Source: Ecdyonurus torrentis (taxonomy: Eukaryota; Arthropoda; Insecta; Ephemeroptera; Heptageniidae). From it: a stretch of 64,000 nt of DNA. Shown here piece after piece: positions 1 through 11,383 of the stretch. How positions within the stretch are numbered: the first letter of the stretch is position 1; each line of letters starts with the position of its first letter. The translations under genes and the position numbers were made by a program. The stretch is from the NCBI GenBank assembly GCA_949318235.1, contig OX439134.1, forward strand, positions 20,345,170 to 20,409,169, written 5' to 3'. Under the pieces are notes generated by a model. The model was given only the letters and a program-made list of their open reading frames with translations. It had not been told where the DNA came from and ran no database searches.

Positions 1-74
1 AAGGTTTTTTTAAAATTAAAAAAGGTAACTATTTACCGCTGAAGAAATAACGTTTATAATACTAAGGAGTTACT

Positions 75-184
75 AATGCTGTTCGTAAACCCTGTTCTCT
101 TGCACCAAAAAATGCGCATTCCATTTGAATAACCATAGGCGATCGTCATTTTTGGTGCAGAGAACAGGGTTTACGAACAGCATT
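75..184. mobile_element. Family E hairpin MITE, copy 1
   Basis: A near-perfect palindromic element of about 110 bp starting AATGCTGTTCGTAAACCC and ending with its reverse complement. The inner arm GTTCTCTTGCACC pairs with GGTGCAGAGAAC. It is nearly identical to the copy at 22390-22502, which points to recent movement. Confidence 0.75.
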
Positions 185-189
185 ATTGA

Positions 190-355
190 GTGCGTATGTT
201 TACTCTAAAAAACGGAAAAGGAAGTGCCGGAAGAGTAAACCACGTGACGGTAAAAGAGGGAGAAAAGCAGCAAGCTAGGCCTGAGCTACCTCCCACGTTT
301 ACCGTCACGTGGTTTCCACTTCCGGCACTTCTTTTTCCGCATTTTGAGTAAACAT
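190..355. repeat. Hairpin element with 55-60 bp inverted repeats
   Basis: The left arm from TATGTTTACTC to CCACGTGACGGTAAA is repeated inverted at about 298-353. The loop at about 256-295 is AG/GC-rich. A small non-autonomous element is likely. An 83-codon reading frame through it is not a gene. Confidence 0.7.
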
Positions 356-426
356 AAGCAATCATTGGTTTGTACTGAAGAGTTACATCAATGTATCTGA
401 ATAATTTGTCAAATTTATGTTTTCTG

Positions 427-581
427 TGCAGCATAAACGATGCTAAATTAGAACAACATAATAATTATGCTATTACTTATAACATAGTTATTATGCAGTA
501 TAGCATAAATTATGCTGCATTGAACGAATTGTGCTGAAAATGAGCTAGCATAATTATTAATTATTTATTTTTGTCCGTGTG
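427..581. mobile_element. Family M element (AGCATAAATTATGCT-rich), copy
   Basis: One of about 15 copies of an AT-rich family built of AGCATAAATTATGC words, whose ends read CACGGACAAAAA and TTTTTGTCCGTG. Here the TGTCCGTG end is at 574-581 and the other end is decayed. Confidence 0.55.
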
Positions 582-944
582 ATATAATGATCTTTTTGTA
601 CTTGCAGATAAACCAAAATTTATGCTAGACCTGCATAATCATTAGATAAACATAATTAGGAATACCAATATTTTTTATTTCATATTTTGAACGAAAAAAT
701 AATTATCATTCGGTTGATGTTCAATTTTCTAATTTTTTAGTTCCTTAAGTATTTTTAGTAAAAAAAAAAAAAAAAAAAAAAAAAGTGATATAACGTCATG
801 ATCGTGCATATTGCACGCAAAAGTTATCGACCGTGACGTCATTTTCTCAATGTTTAAAATTTATTGAATTTATGATTTTTAATTAACACAAAAATTAGAA
901 AATTGTATATCAACTAATACAAAACAATTTCTTCTTTCAGTGTA

Positions 945-1059
945 TGAAATAAAATAGTAAAAATATTATGCAATATAAATATTTATGCAATTACAAAATA
1001 GCAACATTTATGCTATTTCATTGAGTAGCATAAGTTACGTAATTTATTCTTTCCATGTA
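945..1059. mobile_element. Family M element, short copy
   Basis: Contains TTACAAAATAGCAACATTTATGCT and ends TTACGTAATTTATTCTTTCC, as in the copies at 53629-53841 and 62933-63160. The stretch 582-944 between M copies is AT-rich with a poly(A) near 760-784. It shows only a GTGACGTCATTTTC motif near 832, shared with 7667 and 54070. Confidence 0.5.
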
Positions 1060-1523
1060 TAACCAATGCAATTGCAGCAACAATATAAAGCTGAAACATT
1101 TTGTCTCAGTAAAATTTACAAATTAAAAACAATAAAAGCTAAAGCAAAAGCTAATTAGTTCTGAATATTAATCAGAACTGTCTAATTATGATTTGCAAGG
1201 GAGCAGTGGGCACATAGTTTGAAAATAAAAATGACACAGGTCACAGGTCTTAATATTTTACACATTTACAACATCAAGTTTTAGTAAAATAATTGTCACT
1301 TTTTTCTATCTCATCATGCAAAATAAGAACTACGCCTCACCGGGAAGATTTTTTTATTATTTTATTATTTTTTTTATCTGTATTTTGAGATTTTAGCTTC
1401 AAAAATAGCACGTGATTTATCTGAGCCCGTGAATAACTCGTGAAAATCAAAATAAATAAAGCTTCTGAAAAAATACTAAGCTAAAAATTATTTTTTCACA
1501 ATAAAAGTTTATAATTTTTATTT

Positions 1524-1850
1524 AAGGGAGTAGGGTACCGACGTCGGCCATTAGACTCGAACTTTTCTCGTCAAAAAAATTTAAAATTTTGCACAATGAT
1601 ACTTCAGCTTAATACAATTTCAAATATATATAAATGTTGGGGGGTCACCCTGCAAAAAAAAAATGATTTTTTGAAATTTTAAGCCCATTAGGCCCAATGT
1701 TAATTTCAATAATTTGTTTCTTTTTTTTCGAGACGGTCAAACATCATGAAATTTTTATCACGGCTAAGTCTGGCCCCTAGCTACACAATGACACCAAATT
1801 TAGACCCAAACCACTTCTAGTTTTTGAGATATCGGTACCCTAATCCCTTA
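1524..1850. mobile_element. Family W element with terminal inverted repeats
   Basis: The ends TAAGGGAGTAGGGTACCGA and TCGGTACCCTAATCCCTTA are inverted repeats. The interior is homologous to 17748-18022 and to 54483-54800 on the opposite strand (shared GGGGGTCACC, TTTGCACA, CCCATTAGGCCCA-like words). The reading frame seen in the other two copies is broken here. Confidence 0.6.
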
Positions 1851-2132
1851 ATGATCTTTCAAAACTGTATCACGTAACATCAATTGTTTTTAATACTTTT
1901 AAGTATTTTTTTATTAAATGTACAAATTTTTGTTTATTTATATAAGTCTTAAAAACAAAACAAAAAGTTATTTTCCTCATATTATGCTCTTGAGCTTGTT
2001 TTAAACGTTTCAGCTTCTCGAGTTTAGGAAATGTTATTTTTTTCCGAGTTTTTACATCTCTAAAAATAATAATTCTAAATAAAAAATATCATACATACAC
2101 TATTACAACTATACATACACCTATTGTGTTCC

Positions 2133-2518
2133 TGAACCCTTCTGTGCCCTCGCAAACTGAGGTTAAAGTAAGCAAGCAACTTTTACAACTGATAACGTCA
2201 TGAAACCCACATAGTAGAATTGAAGCACAGAGGTTTTCTACAGGGAAAAAAATTAACTAAAGAGTTACTATTTAGACCTTTTTTTTATAGTATATTTATT
2301 ATATTTACAAAGTTTTTAAAGATGTGCAGAGCTAACTATTTACCGCTGAAGAAATTACGTTTATACGAACGAGTTCCTGTTTAAATTTTTGTTAACCAAG
2401 TTATTGGTTTGTACTGCAGAGTTACATCTATGGAACTGAACGATTTGTTAAATTTATGTTTTCCGTATACTTTACAAATTTTCTTCCCAGCTTGTGAGGC
2501 TACAGAAGGGTTAAGTGA
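2133..2518. mobile_element. Family K element interrupted by a family L copy
   Basis: The arms GAACCCTTCTGTG... and ...ACAGAAGGGTTAAG match the K element at 6646-6976. An L copy (about 2240-2478, with TAACTATTTACCGCTGAAGA) lies between them. The interval 1851-2132 holds no recognisable feature. Confidence 0.5.
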
Positions 2519-2689
2519 CCTAATATGTAAGAATAGTCCTATCTCGTCATTTATCATTGATGGTATTTTCTCTTAGTTTAGGATCTCCTTAACTGTCAAG
2601 CCTAAACATCTCACCTACAGTTTAACCTGTGACACACTGACATACGCACGGAGAACAAGAGAGCATACCACGGCCTCTGAAAAAGCCGC

Positions 2690-2864
2690 ATAATCTATTT
2701 TGTTGCGAACAAAATACCTATCTCATTTTTTCTCATGCTAAGCCAAATATCTATCTTGTTATTTGCTACGCGTAGCAAAAGGTGTAACTCTTTTTTTTCA
2801 CGGAAACGACTTACACATTTTGCTTAGCTTGACAAAAAACAAGATAAACATTTTTCTTCACGTG

Positions 2865-2893
<29 letters not shown>
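2690..2893. repeat. Family N repeat plus poly(A)
   Basis: Carries the words GAACAAAATACCTATCTC and CAAAAAACAAGATAAACATT, related to the hairpin at 12630-12722, where CGAGATAGACATTTTG is repeated. It ends in a run of about 31 A at 2863-2893. Function unknown. Confidence 0.4.
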
Positions 2894-2897
<4 letters not shown>

Positions 2898-2928
2898 CAC
2901 AACATATTGTTTGCAACAACATTGAAAT

Positions 2929-2996
2929 ACCCACTGAGAATCGAACTCATAATCCCTTGCATGTAAAGCAAATTTTATTCTTAATCTCCATAGCAA
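2929..2996 (-). pseudogene. tRNA-like remnant (T arm and anticodon arm)
   Basis: Read on the minus strand, a possible anticodon arm (loop TTTACAT, stem TTGC/GCAA) is followed by a T-arm-like ATGAGTTCGATTCTCA. The box B word GTTCGATTC is good, but no convincing acceptor stem or D arm is seen. It could be the decayed head of a tRNA-derived SINE or chance. Confidence 0.25.
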
Positions 2997-3072
2997 CAAA
3001 TATTTTTTAAATTTCAAAATATTTTAGAATCTAATAGTCACTTATCACGACAAGATAAATATACTATACTAG

Positions 3073-3291
3073 TAATGTTCGTAAACACTAGCTGTTTTCT
3101 TGCACCAAAAAATGCGCATTTCATTTGAATAGCCCAAGTTGATCGGCACTTTACTAGCAGAGAACAGGAATACTGTTCCTAAACCCTGTCTCTTTTCTGC
3201 TACTAAAATGACGATCAACTATGGTTGTTCAAATGTAATGCGCATTTTTTAGTGCAAGAAAAAGGCTAGGGTTTACGAACAGCATTACTAT
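3073..3291. mobile_element. Family E, double (tandem inverted) copy
   Basis: Two diverged E units back to back, 219 bp in all. The outer ends AATGTTCGTAAAC and GTTTACGAACAGCATT are inverted, with a second set of internal ends (CAGAGAACAGGAATAC...CTGTTCC) at the centre near 3180. Confidence 0.6.
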
Positions 3292-3691
3292 ATGCTACAT
3301 TTTTAATATAAAAAAGTGACAATTATTTTAAAATAAACTAAAACACCGACACTCAAAAAAACAACAACAACAACAACAATAATAATTGTGAAATTATATT
3401 AAAGACATTAAACAGATAATGGACTGCATCTATATTGGTTTTTTGCTTATAGACTTACGGTGACATCAAAGTGTGGATGTTGCCATGGTTACGGGGTTAT
3501 TGACCCCCACAGGTGTAACTGGTTGCAATTGCACACTGCTCCCGGCAGAGTTATTGCACAAGCGCGCAATGTCTGCCCATACAATACAAGATAAATACAT
3601 GCATAATTATAACAACAAGAGCAAACAAATGGATGTAGAAATTGGACTTGAAGCAAAAGTTTTATATTATATACACTCTAGCGTCAGTCGG

Positions 3692-5933
3692 TCACTCACT
3701 CACTCACTCACTCACTCACTCACTCACTCACTCACTCACTCACTCACTCACTCACTCACTCACTCACTCACTCACTCACTCACTCACTCACTCACTCACT
3801 CACTCACTCACTCACTCACTCACTCACTCACTCACTCACTCACTCACTCACTCACTCACTCACTCACTCACTCACTCACTCACTCACTCACTCACTCACT
3901 CACTCACTCACTCACTCACTCACTCACTCACTCACTCACTCACTCACTCACTCACTCACTCACTCACTCACTCACTCACTCACTCACTCACTCACTCACT
4001 CACTCACTCACTCACTCACTCACTCACTCACTCACTCACTCACTCACTCACTCACTCACTCACTCACTCACTCACTCACTCACTCACTCACTCACTCACT
4101 CACTCACTCACTCACTCACTCACTCACTCACTCACTCACTCACTCACTCACTCACTCACTCACTCACTCACTCACTCACTCACTCACTCACTCACTCACT
4201 CACTCACTCACTCACTCACTCACTCACTCACTCACTCACTCACTCACTCACTCACTCACTCACTCACTCACTCACTCACTCACTCACTCACTCACTCACT
4301 CACTCACTCACTCACTCACTCACTCACTCACTCACTCACTCACTCACTCACTCACTCACTCACTCACTCACTCACTCACTCACTCACTCACTCACTCACT
4401 CACTCACTCACTCACTCACTCACTCACTCACTCACTCACTCACTCACTCACTCACTCACTCACTCACTCACTCACTCACTCACTCACTCACTCACTCACT
4501 CACTCACTCACTCACTCACTCACTCACTCACTCACTCACTCACTCACTCACTCACTCACTCACTCACTCACTCACTCACTCACTCACTCACTCACTCACT
4601 CACTCACTCACTCACTCACTCACTCACTCACTCACTCACTCACTCACTCACTCACTCACTCACTCACTCACTCACTCACTCACTCACTCACTCACTCACT
4701 CACTCACTCACTCACTCACTCACTCACTCACTCACTCACTCACTCACTCACTCACTCACTCACTCACTCACTCACTCACTCACTCACTCACTCACTCACT
4801 CACTCACTCACTCACTCACTCACTCACTCACTCACTCACTCACTCACTCACTCACTCACTCACTCACTCACTCACTCACTCACTCACTCACTCACTCACT
4901 CACTCACTCACTCACTCACTCACTCACTCACTCACTCACTCACTCACTCACTCACTCACTCACTCACTCACTCACTCACTCACTCACTCACTCACTCACT
5001 CACTCACTCACTCACTCACTCACTCACTCACTCACTCACTCACTCACTCACTCACTCACTCACTCACTCACTCACTCACTCACTCACTCACTCACTCACT
5101 CACTCACTCACTCACTCACTCACTCACTCACTCACTCACTCACTCACTCACTCACTCACTCACTCACTCACTCACTCACTCACTCACTCACTCACTCACT
5201 CACTCACTCACTCACTCACTCACTCACTCACTCACTCACTCACTCACTCACTCACTCACTCACTCACTCACTCACTCACTCACTCACTCACTCACTCACT
5301 CACTCACTCACTCACTCACTCACTCACTCACTCACTCACTCACTCACTCACTCACTCACTCACTCACTCACTCACTCACTCACTCACTCACTCACTCACT
5401 CACTCACTCACTCACTCACTCACTCACTCACTCACTCACTCACTCACTCACTCACTCACTCACTCACTCACTCACTCACTCACTCACTCACTCACTCACT
5501 CACTCACTCACTCACTCACTCACTCACTCACTCACTCACTCACTCACTCACTCACTCACTCACTCACTCACTCACTCACTCACTCACTCACTCACTCACT
5601 CACTCACTCACTCACTCACTCACTCACTCACTCACTCACTCACTCACTCACTCACTCACTCACTCACTCACTCACTCACTCACTCACTCACTCACTCACT
5701 CACTCACTCACTCACTCACTCACTCACTCACTCACTCACTCACTCACTCACTCACTCACTCACTCACTCACTCACTCACTCACTCACTCACTCACTCACT
5801 CACTCACTCACTCACTCACTCACTCACTCACTCACTCACTCACTCACTCACTCACTCACTCACTCACTCACTCACTCACTCACTCACTCACTCACTCACT
5901 CACTCACTCACTCACTCACTCACTCACTCACTC
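3692..5933. repeat. Giant (CACT)n / (TCAC)n microsatellite, 2.24 kb
   Basis: About 560 head-to-tail copies of one tetranucleotide with no interruption visible. All three frames on this strand are open, so long artefactual Ser-Leu-Thr-His reading frames appear. It abuts the family S element at its right edge. Flanking 3292-3691 is AT-rich unique-looking sequence without a supported gene. Confidence 0.98.
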
Positions 5934-6220
5934 TCCCATCTTAAAATTTCTGACAAAAAGTAAAATTTTATTAGTTTGAAATTCTGAAAACTGGAAGTGA
6001 TGCACAAACTTTTGCTTCAATTTGTAGAAATTATTATAAAAAAGTTGTGAGAAATGCATTGCAGCTTGTTAAGCCAATGTTTTTGATAAAATGCATTCAA
6101 ATGAAAGCGTACGTTTGATTTAAGCTTGATTTGTGCAAAATATTACATGGAGCCCCTGACCATGTAGACAACCTGCTTGGCATATGTACCGCACTTGTGG
6201 CCTACTTTACAGGGGCTTTG
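5931..6220 (+). mobile_element. Family S element, copy 1, at the edge of the (CACT)n array
   Basis: The 290 bp from CTCTCCCATCTTAAAA to ACAGGGGCTTTG recur in inverted orientation at 46816-47106 with high identity. In both places the CTCTCCC end touches a tetranucleotide array, though the arrays have different motifs. No coding potential; class unknown. Confidence 0.75.
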
Positions 6221-6524
6221 ATACGGTCTTATAGCAAAATATATAAATATATAATAGTAAGTATATTTATATGGAAATTTTAATGTGTTTAACATCATTT
6301 ATAAATAAATACAACACAATTTAAATAAAAATGTTAAACTAGATTTTTTATTTTAAAATGCATACTTTTGTTGTTGTTCCTTCTGATAATATTAAAGTAT
6401 TTACAATATCAGAATATGTAAATATTTATAATAACTGTTATCAGAAAATTATTTGTACATAAAATTTTCAATGTAAAATATCACAAATAATTATTTTAAA
6501 ATATTGATTGTCATAAAGCTTGTT

Positions 6525-7045
6525 AAGATACACACACGGACAAAATAGCTACGTAATAATTATGCTAGATCAATGCAGCAACATAACCAAATAATTTATG
6601 CTATATTGTACAGTGATTATACTACGTTACAAAGCATAATAGTTAAAGAGCTCCAGGCCTCAAACAATTGAATCAAAAACGTAAAATTCATGAGATGGGA
6701 GCATTATTCATACACATATTATATCCTTCAACCCTTCTGTAGTCTTACAAACTGGGGTTGAAAAACTGTAAAGTAGGCAACTTTAGGACTTCATGACGTC
6801 ATCAATTCCATGTCTACAATAGAAATTGTAGCACAGGTTGCCTACTTTACAAGATTTTTCCTAGTTTGTGAGAGTTCTGAAGGGTTAAGGCACAAAATAT
6901 GTGTGTTTATAATAGTCCTGTCTCATGATTTATAATTTAGAGGAAATTTGTTTTTGAGGCCAGGGGCTCTTTTAGATGTTTAGCTTAATTACTTATGTTA
7001 TTACAAAATAACAACATTTATGCTCTACAATATAGCTACGAGGAA
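6525..7045. mobile_element. Family M element carrying a family K insertion
   Basis: The left part (CACGGACAAAATAGCTACGTAATAATTATGC...CATAATAGTTAA) and right part (GTTTAGCTTAATTACTTATG...) are contiguous in the M copies at 42315-42670 and 62933-63160. Here they are separated by 6646-6976. Confidence 0.6.
6646..6976. mobile_element. Family K element, full copy
   Basis: Terminal inverted repeats AGAGCTCCAGGCCTCAAA and TTTGAGGCCAGGGGCTCT. Inner inverted arms ACCCTTCTGTAG and AGTTCTGAAGGGT, and GTAAAGTAGGC and GCCTACTTTAC. A TGACGTCATC site lies near 6797. It is inserted in a family M element next to TTAA-like sequence. Confidence 0.65.
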
Positions 7046-7136
7046 TACTAACAAAAAATTTAGTTTTTTTTTTAAATTACATATTCTAAAAGAGGACATT
7101 GACTTGTATCGGTAGATATGCAAGTTTGTAACTTTT

Positions 7137-7591
7137 GAGTGCATTAAGGCACTTGTAATTTTTTTTTATCATTTTATTATTTATTTATTATTTAATTATT
7201 TATTATCATTATTGTTATCATTTTATTAGAATACTAGATTGATAATTACCATATCTTAGTATCATGAATTAGACACCAACATATTGATTTTGTATTTATT
7301 TTTATTTTGACAACTGAAATAACACGTATCTGACGTCACAATGTACCGGTGACTGTGATTGGCTGACTTATCAGCCAATCACAATCACAGGTCTGGTCAC
7401 GTGATAAGCCAGCCAATCACAGTCACCGGTACATTGTGACGTCAGAAACGTGCTATTTCAACCGTAAAAATGAAAATAAATACAAAATCAACGTGCTGGT
7501 GTCTAATTCATGGATAATAAGGTATGGTAATTATCAATCTAGTATTCTAAATGATAAAAAAAGCTTACAATGGCTTTAAGCATTTTAAATG
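7137..7591. mobile_element. Long hairpin element, about 455 bp
   Basis: Inverted arms run from about 7137-7360 and 7378-7591 (for example TAGATTGATAATTACCAT against TGGTAATTATCAATCTA). The centre is GC-richer, with CCAATCACAGTCACCGGTAC and two TGACGTCA sites. Likely a fold-back MITE. 7592-7927 shows only a GTGACGTCATTTCGCGACA motif shared with 54070. Confidence 0.7.
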
Positions 7592-7927
7592 AATTTGTGA
7601 AAAATTAAAAATGATGTCACATTCGTCCACTTATGCATGTGGGCATAGGAAAGAGTTGACGCCCGTGACGTCATTTCGCGACATTAAAAAAATTGATTTT
7701 AAATTATGAATGAAGTTAAAAATTACAAATTCACATATCTTGCGATTCAGGACGATTTTTTCTTTTAGAACCTGCAATAAAATTAACCTCTACAATTGTT
7801 AAGACTTTCTCTTTGTTCAATGCAGCATAAATTACGTAATTTATTTTTTCCGTGAGCAAGAGAAATATGCGTGATTTAAACAACAACAACAACAAGAGAG
7901 GTGTTTTAATTTGATGCCAAGGCTCAC

Positions 7928-8104
7928 CTGTCTCGCTAGCAAACAAGATCGGCGGAGGTAAGTTAGCGTTAGCATAGTGTCTAGGCGGGGCATACCTCGC
8001 CCGGCTGTACAGCTTCAAAACAAAACAAATAAGGCCTGTGATGACGGCAATGCCAGCTGCCATGCCGAACAACGTGTTGATGTCGGTCTTGATCACCAAG
8101 ATAT
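7928..8104 (-). CDS. EB-module membrane protein, exon with the transmembrane helix and start of the cytoplasmic tail
   Basis: This exon encodes the juxtamembrane segment, one membrane-spanning helix and a short tail of a surface protein whose ectodomain exons lie at 9033-9194 and 21172-21315. The acceptor is TATTTTCAG before 8104 and the donor is GTGAGC after 7928. Its 177 bases split 2+58 codons+1 (phase 1 on both sides), so the codon formed with the previous exon is GAT. The peptide DILVIKTDINTLFG leads into a helix (MAAGIAVITGLICFVLKL), a basic stop-transfer YSRARY, and a Pro-rich tail with LPPPILFASETG. The inside-positive charges imply an extracellular N-terminus. The tail continues in an exon to the left that I could not identify, probably beyond the window. 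Function is unknown; an adhesion or receptor role would be a guess. The reading frame stays open upstream into a minisatellite, but that part is intron. Confidence 0.85.
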
Positions 8105-8107
8105 CTG

Positions 8108-8470
8108 AAAATATCAACATATGTATCAACAAAAACATCAACAAAAACTTCAACAAAATTGTCAACAAAATTTTCAACAAAAACTTCAACACAACCATCA
8201 ACAAAAACATCAATAAATTGTCAACAGAAACATCAACAAAATGTCAACAAAAACTTCAACAAAACCATCAACAAATTTGTCAACAAAAACTTGAAGAAAA
8301 CTGTCAACAAAAGCTTCAACAAAAACATCAACAATTTTGTCAACGAAAGCATCAACAAAGTTGCCAACAGAAACATCAACAAAATTGTCAACATAAACGT
8401 CAACAAAATTTTAACAAAACATAAACTAAAACATAAACAACAATAAAAACATCACTAAAAGATCAACATT
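8108..8470. repeat. 12-bp minisatellite (consensus ATCAACAAAAAC)
   Basis: About 30 imperfect units of a 12-mer built on TCAACAAAA, with variant first bases (ATC, TTC, GTC). It begins next to the splice acceptor of the 7928-8104 exon, on the intron side, so on the transcribed strand it supplies a T/G-rich track (GTTTTTGTTGAT) close to the acceptor. Several frames stay open through it, but these are artefacts. Confidence 0.9.
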
Positions 8471-8598
8471 ATCAACATGACGTGCCATGTTACTGTAAAA
8501 TACCTATGTCTAAAAAAACAACAACAACAATATCAACATCATAGTTTACATTATTAGTTAATGATAACATTACAGTTTCGCTTTGACAGTCTACTTAC

Positions 8599-9001
8599 AG
8601 TGTTAGCCAACAATGTTTTTATTTTAATATTGATCATTGTTTTATTAAACCTCCAGAAAAAGCCATTTAGCGACCCTGAACCTACGTCACAGCTACAACT
8701 TGCTCTCACGCAAGCTTGGCGTGAGTTACTTTTATTTAATGCTCTCGCTACTTGACGTAATATTTACGTATATAAAATGTTTTTACGGCTACAGATATGC
8801 AGTAAAATAATTTATACAAATATAAGAGTAACTTCAGCTCGCGCCAAGCTAGCGTGAGAGCAAGTTGTAGCTGTGACGTAGGTTCAGCTGTAATGGCTTT
8901 TGCTCTCAGCACGGTAATAATTACAAATTTGAGATCGCGTTTTCAGGAGGTTAAATAACACAATGATCGCTATTGAAAAAAATTCATTGTTGACTAAAAC
9001 T
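8599..9001. mobile_element. Hairpin MITE filling the short intron
   Basis: Outer arms AGTGTTAGCCAACAATG and CATTGTTGACTAAAACT, inner arms CCTACGTCACAGCTACAACT and AGTTGTAGCTGTGACGTAGG. It is 403 bp long and makes up almost half of the 928-bp intron between the two exons at 9033-9194 and 7928-8104. It is not seen elsewhere in the window. Confidence 0.75.
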
Positions 9002-9032
9002 TAAATGTTTTCACTTTACCATATTTACCTAC

Positions 9033-9194
9033 CTTCAGAACAAAAGACTCTCTCCCGAGGTTTGTGCAAGGCCACGATGTGGTAACCAGGCTTGCATTGA
9101 CATATCGCGTTGTGGTGTATCTGAATACACGTCGAGTGTAGCTCGTTGAAACTGCACGTACGGTCGTAGAAACATTGTTCTCCTAGTCTCACAG
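9033..9194 (-). CDS. EB-module membrane protein, exon with the second six-cysteine module
   Basis: One complete cysteine-rich module of 54 residues. The acceptor is TATGTTACAG before 9194 and the donor is GTAGGT after 9033. The 162 bases split 2+53 codons+1 (phase 1 both sides), and the codon shared with the upstream exon is CCT. The peptide begins PVRLGEQCFYDRTCSF, continues STCIQIHHNAICQCKPGYHI and ends RERVFCSE. Its six Cys and the N-A-x-C-x-C-K-x-G-Y core match the EB module (and EGF-like folds), typical of secreted and membrane proteins in arthropods and nematodes. The symmetrical phase-1 borders are those of a shuffled extracellular module. A second donor 4 bases further on would break the frame with the next exon. 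Ligand and process are not predictable from the sequence. Confidence 0.88.
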
Positions 9195-10090
9195 CTGTAA
9201 CATAACATAATAACATTGTTACTGATTGTATGTGTTACATATGTTACATAATAGCTCGTTCTGCAAAGTCAGACTTCCGGCGCAACTATTTTGTTGATAT
9301 GTTCCTTTGTTATAACAGCTGATTATGACTTCGTTACCTGTTTACTACGTTTATACATATGGTCGATCATTGTTATTTCTTAGTTTAGAACTTTGAACTT
9401 GATAAGAATGAAAGAAACTCCACACAAAAAAGTTCTATGCTCTTCATGTGACTCAATTTTTGTCAATTTTGTTAGCTCAAAAAACAAGATCAACCAATGA
9501 ATGTGTCGTATTTTGTTGGTCAGCCAATCACTGTTGTTGAGATTCACTTTACTTTACAGAACAAGCTAATATGTAACATAAAGCAAAAAGTCAATAAATA
9601 AATAAAATAAATAAAAAATCAAACCACAATATTAAATTACAATATTTATGCTACATATATGAAATCATTTTTTATTATTTCTCATTGCGGAATAAAATAT
9701 CTAATTTATTTTTTCCTGCAAAAAAAAAAAAAAAAAAAAAAAAATACAGAATAAAAAAACAGAAAAAAAATGATTCCTGTTTTTATTTACAAAAGTTATT
9801 AAAAACTTTTTTTTTTAAAGTTGTCAAAATAAAAATAATGTAAAAAAGTTTTTCAAAGTAAAGTTGTTAAAACGACTATGGAGAATACTTGAAGCTTAAA
9901 TTACATTAACAATTCTGTTTCGTGTATTATTATGTCATGGATGATTTAATTTTATAAGCAGCTTTTCATCGCTTCTATAATTAAAATGTTAAAATTATTT
10001 TATTTTATTATTTAGTGTTGTCGTGTTACAACTCTAATTTATCATGATCGAGAAGCGAGATATCGTTTTAATGTAATTTTAATTTGGGCA

Positions 10091-10102
10091 TTCGTGAGTA
10101 AG

Positions 10103-10165
<63 letters not shown>

Positions 10166-10173
10166 CTTACTCA

Positions 10174-10246
<73 letters not shown>
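10091..10246. repeat. (AT)n tract with an embedded inverted repeat
   Basis: CGTGAGTAAGTATAT at about 10093 is repeated inverted as ATACTTACTCACG near 10164, enclosing (AT)n. A second pure (TA)n follows to 10246. The pair looks like the ends of a small element whose interior became a dinucleotide array. Confidence 0.8.
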
Positions 10247-10250
<4 letters not shown>

Positions 10251-10917
10251 GAAACTGTAAATTTTTAATGCTTACAATTTGTTTAATTCATTTCTAAAAG
10301 TGTTTTTAATAATATTCTACTTTTTTGTATCATATTTTAGCTTTCTTAACTTTTTAAATTTAAATTCACGTAAACTAAAAAAAATATACATATATATTAT
10401 AAATTATTTTATCTTAATTTCATCAATAACAATATTTATGCTTTATTATTTGTAGATTGATCATAACACATAGTTATAGCTTAACAGTTATGTTGTACAG
10501 CATTATTATTATGTATAAATTATGTATAATTATATAATTCTAAAATAATAACGGTTTTATTTGCTTCATGTACAAATATTATGTACGTGCTTTTTATAAA
10601 CGGAATAAATAGTTATCTGTTAGTCAAATTTGTATCCACATTAAGATAAGGATTATACATAGATTAGATATGGATAATTTTTAATCAATTTTAAGATCTG
10701 TTATAATACAACCAGGGCTTAATTAATTCAAATAATTTTTTCAAACTTTTTCCCTGGAAAGTGAATCTGTTATTTTAAGATCCAAACTTTTTTGATACGT
10801 CTTCAATCACATAAAACAGATCCGGATAAAATTGTGAACGTTAAATCCATATTTCTTAATCCGTATAAGTTAGTATCCGTAATCGGGAGATGAAAATTAA
10901 CCAGATTTTGACAGCAA

Positions 10918-11383
10918 TAATGAGGAAGGTGAATTGAGAATTTTTTCTTGAGTTTATGATATTTTTGGAAAGAGCTTTAAAAAAATTTGAGGCGATATTT
11001 TTTCTTAAGACGATTGGAGCATGCGAAGTATTTTTAATTAATTTTTGAAAATTAGCCAAGAAAGCCTGTGACGTCATCAGTCCACTTTTTTCTCGGCAAA
11101 TACTAATCGTTCGAGGTTCAGTACCCAGTTGAATGAAATCAGCTAGTCCTCAGGATTTCAAAAAATTGGCTACTGAACCTTCTACGGTCAATACTTTCCA
11201 AAATAAATGCCCAATTGATGACGTCACAGGCTTTTTAGGTCGATTTTTACAAATTAATTAAAAATACCTTAAATGCTCCAATCGTTCTAATTAAGAAAAA
11301 ATAAAGCCTCAAAAAATTTTAACGCTCTTTTCAAAAATGTCATAAAAAGTGGGGGTTAAAAATAATTCACCTTCCTTATTCTT
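10918..11383. mobile_element. Family G long inverted-repeat element, copy 1
   Basis: A 466-bp fold-back. AATGAGGAAGGTGAATT pairs with AATTCACCTTCCTTATT, and further arms carry CGATTGGAGCATG/ATGCTCCAATCG and AGCCTGTGACGTCATC/GATGACGTCACAGGCT. The centre GTTCAGTACCCAGTTGAATG resembles the triplicated palindrome at 35525-35805. One half recurs at 21917-22225. Confidence 0.75.

Larger units (their letters stand above)
1..434 (-). mobile_element. Family L MITE-like element, split by two insertions
   Basis: Pieces at 1-70 and about 363-428 match the ends of the L element also seen at 30236-30410, 34496-34722 and 50681-51140 (shared words include TAACTATTTACCGCTGAAG and TTGGTTTGTACTG). The middle is replaced by the hairpin elements at 75-184 and 190-355. 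The family ends in CACGGAAAA-like repeats shared with family M. No coding potential. Confidence 0.6.
8105..9032 (-). other. Intron, 928 bp
   Basis: Lies between the second EB-module exon and the transmembrane exon; GT at 9032-9031 and AG at 8106-8105. Contents: minisatellite 8108-8470 and hairpin MITE 8599-9001. Little unique sequence is left. Confidence 0.85.

Noticed and set aside
3473..5963. Open reading frames of 770-820 codons, Ser-Leu-Thr-His repeats
   Set aside because: They are translations of the (CACT)n array, open in every frame on this strand, with no non-repetitive coding sequence attached.
8038..8446. Plus-strand frames of Asn/Gln/Lys-rich repeats
   Set aside because: They run through the intronic 12-bp minisatellite and are antisense to a well supported exon.
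9195..9260. The frame of exon 9033-9194 extends upstream to a Met at 9216
   Set aside because: The AG at 9196-9195 and the phase match with the exon at 21172-21315 show that this is the intron side, not a start codon.
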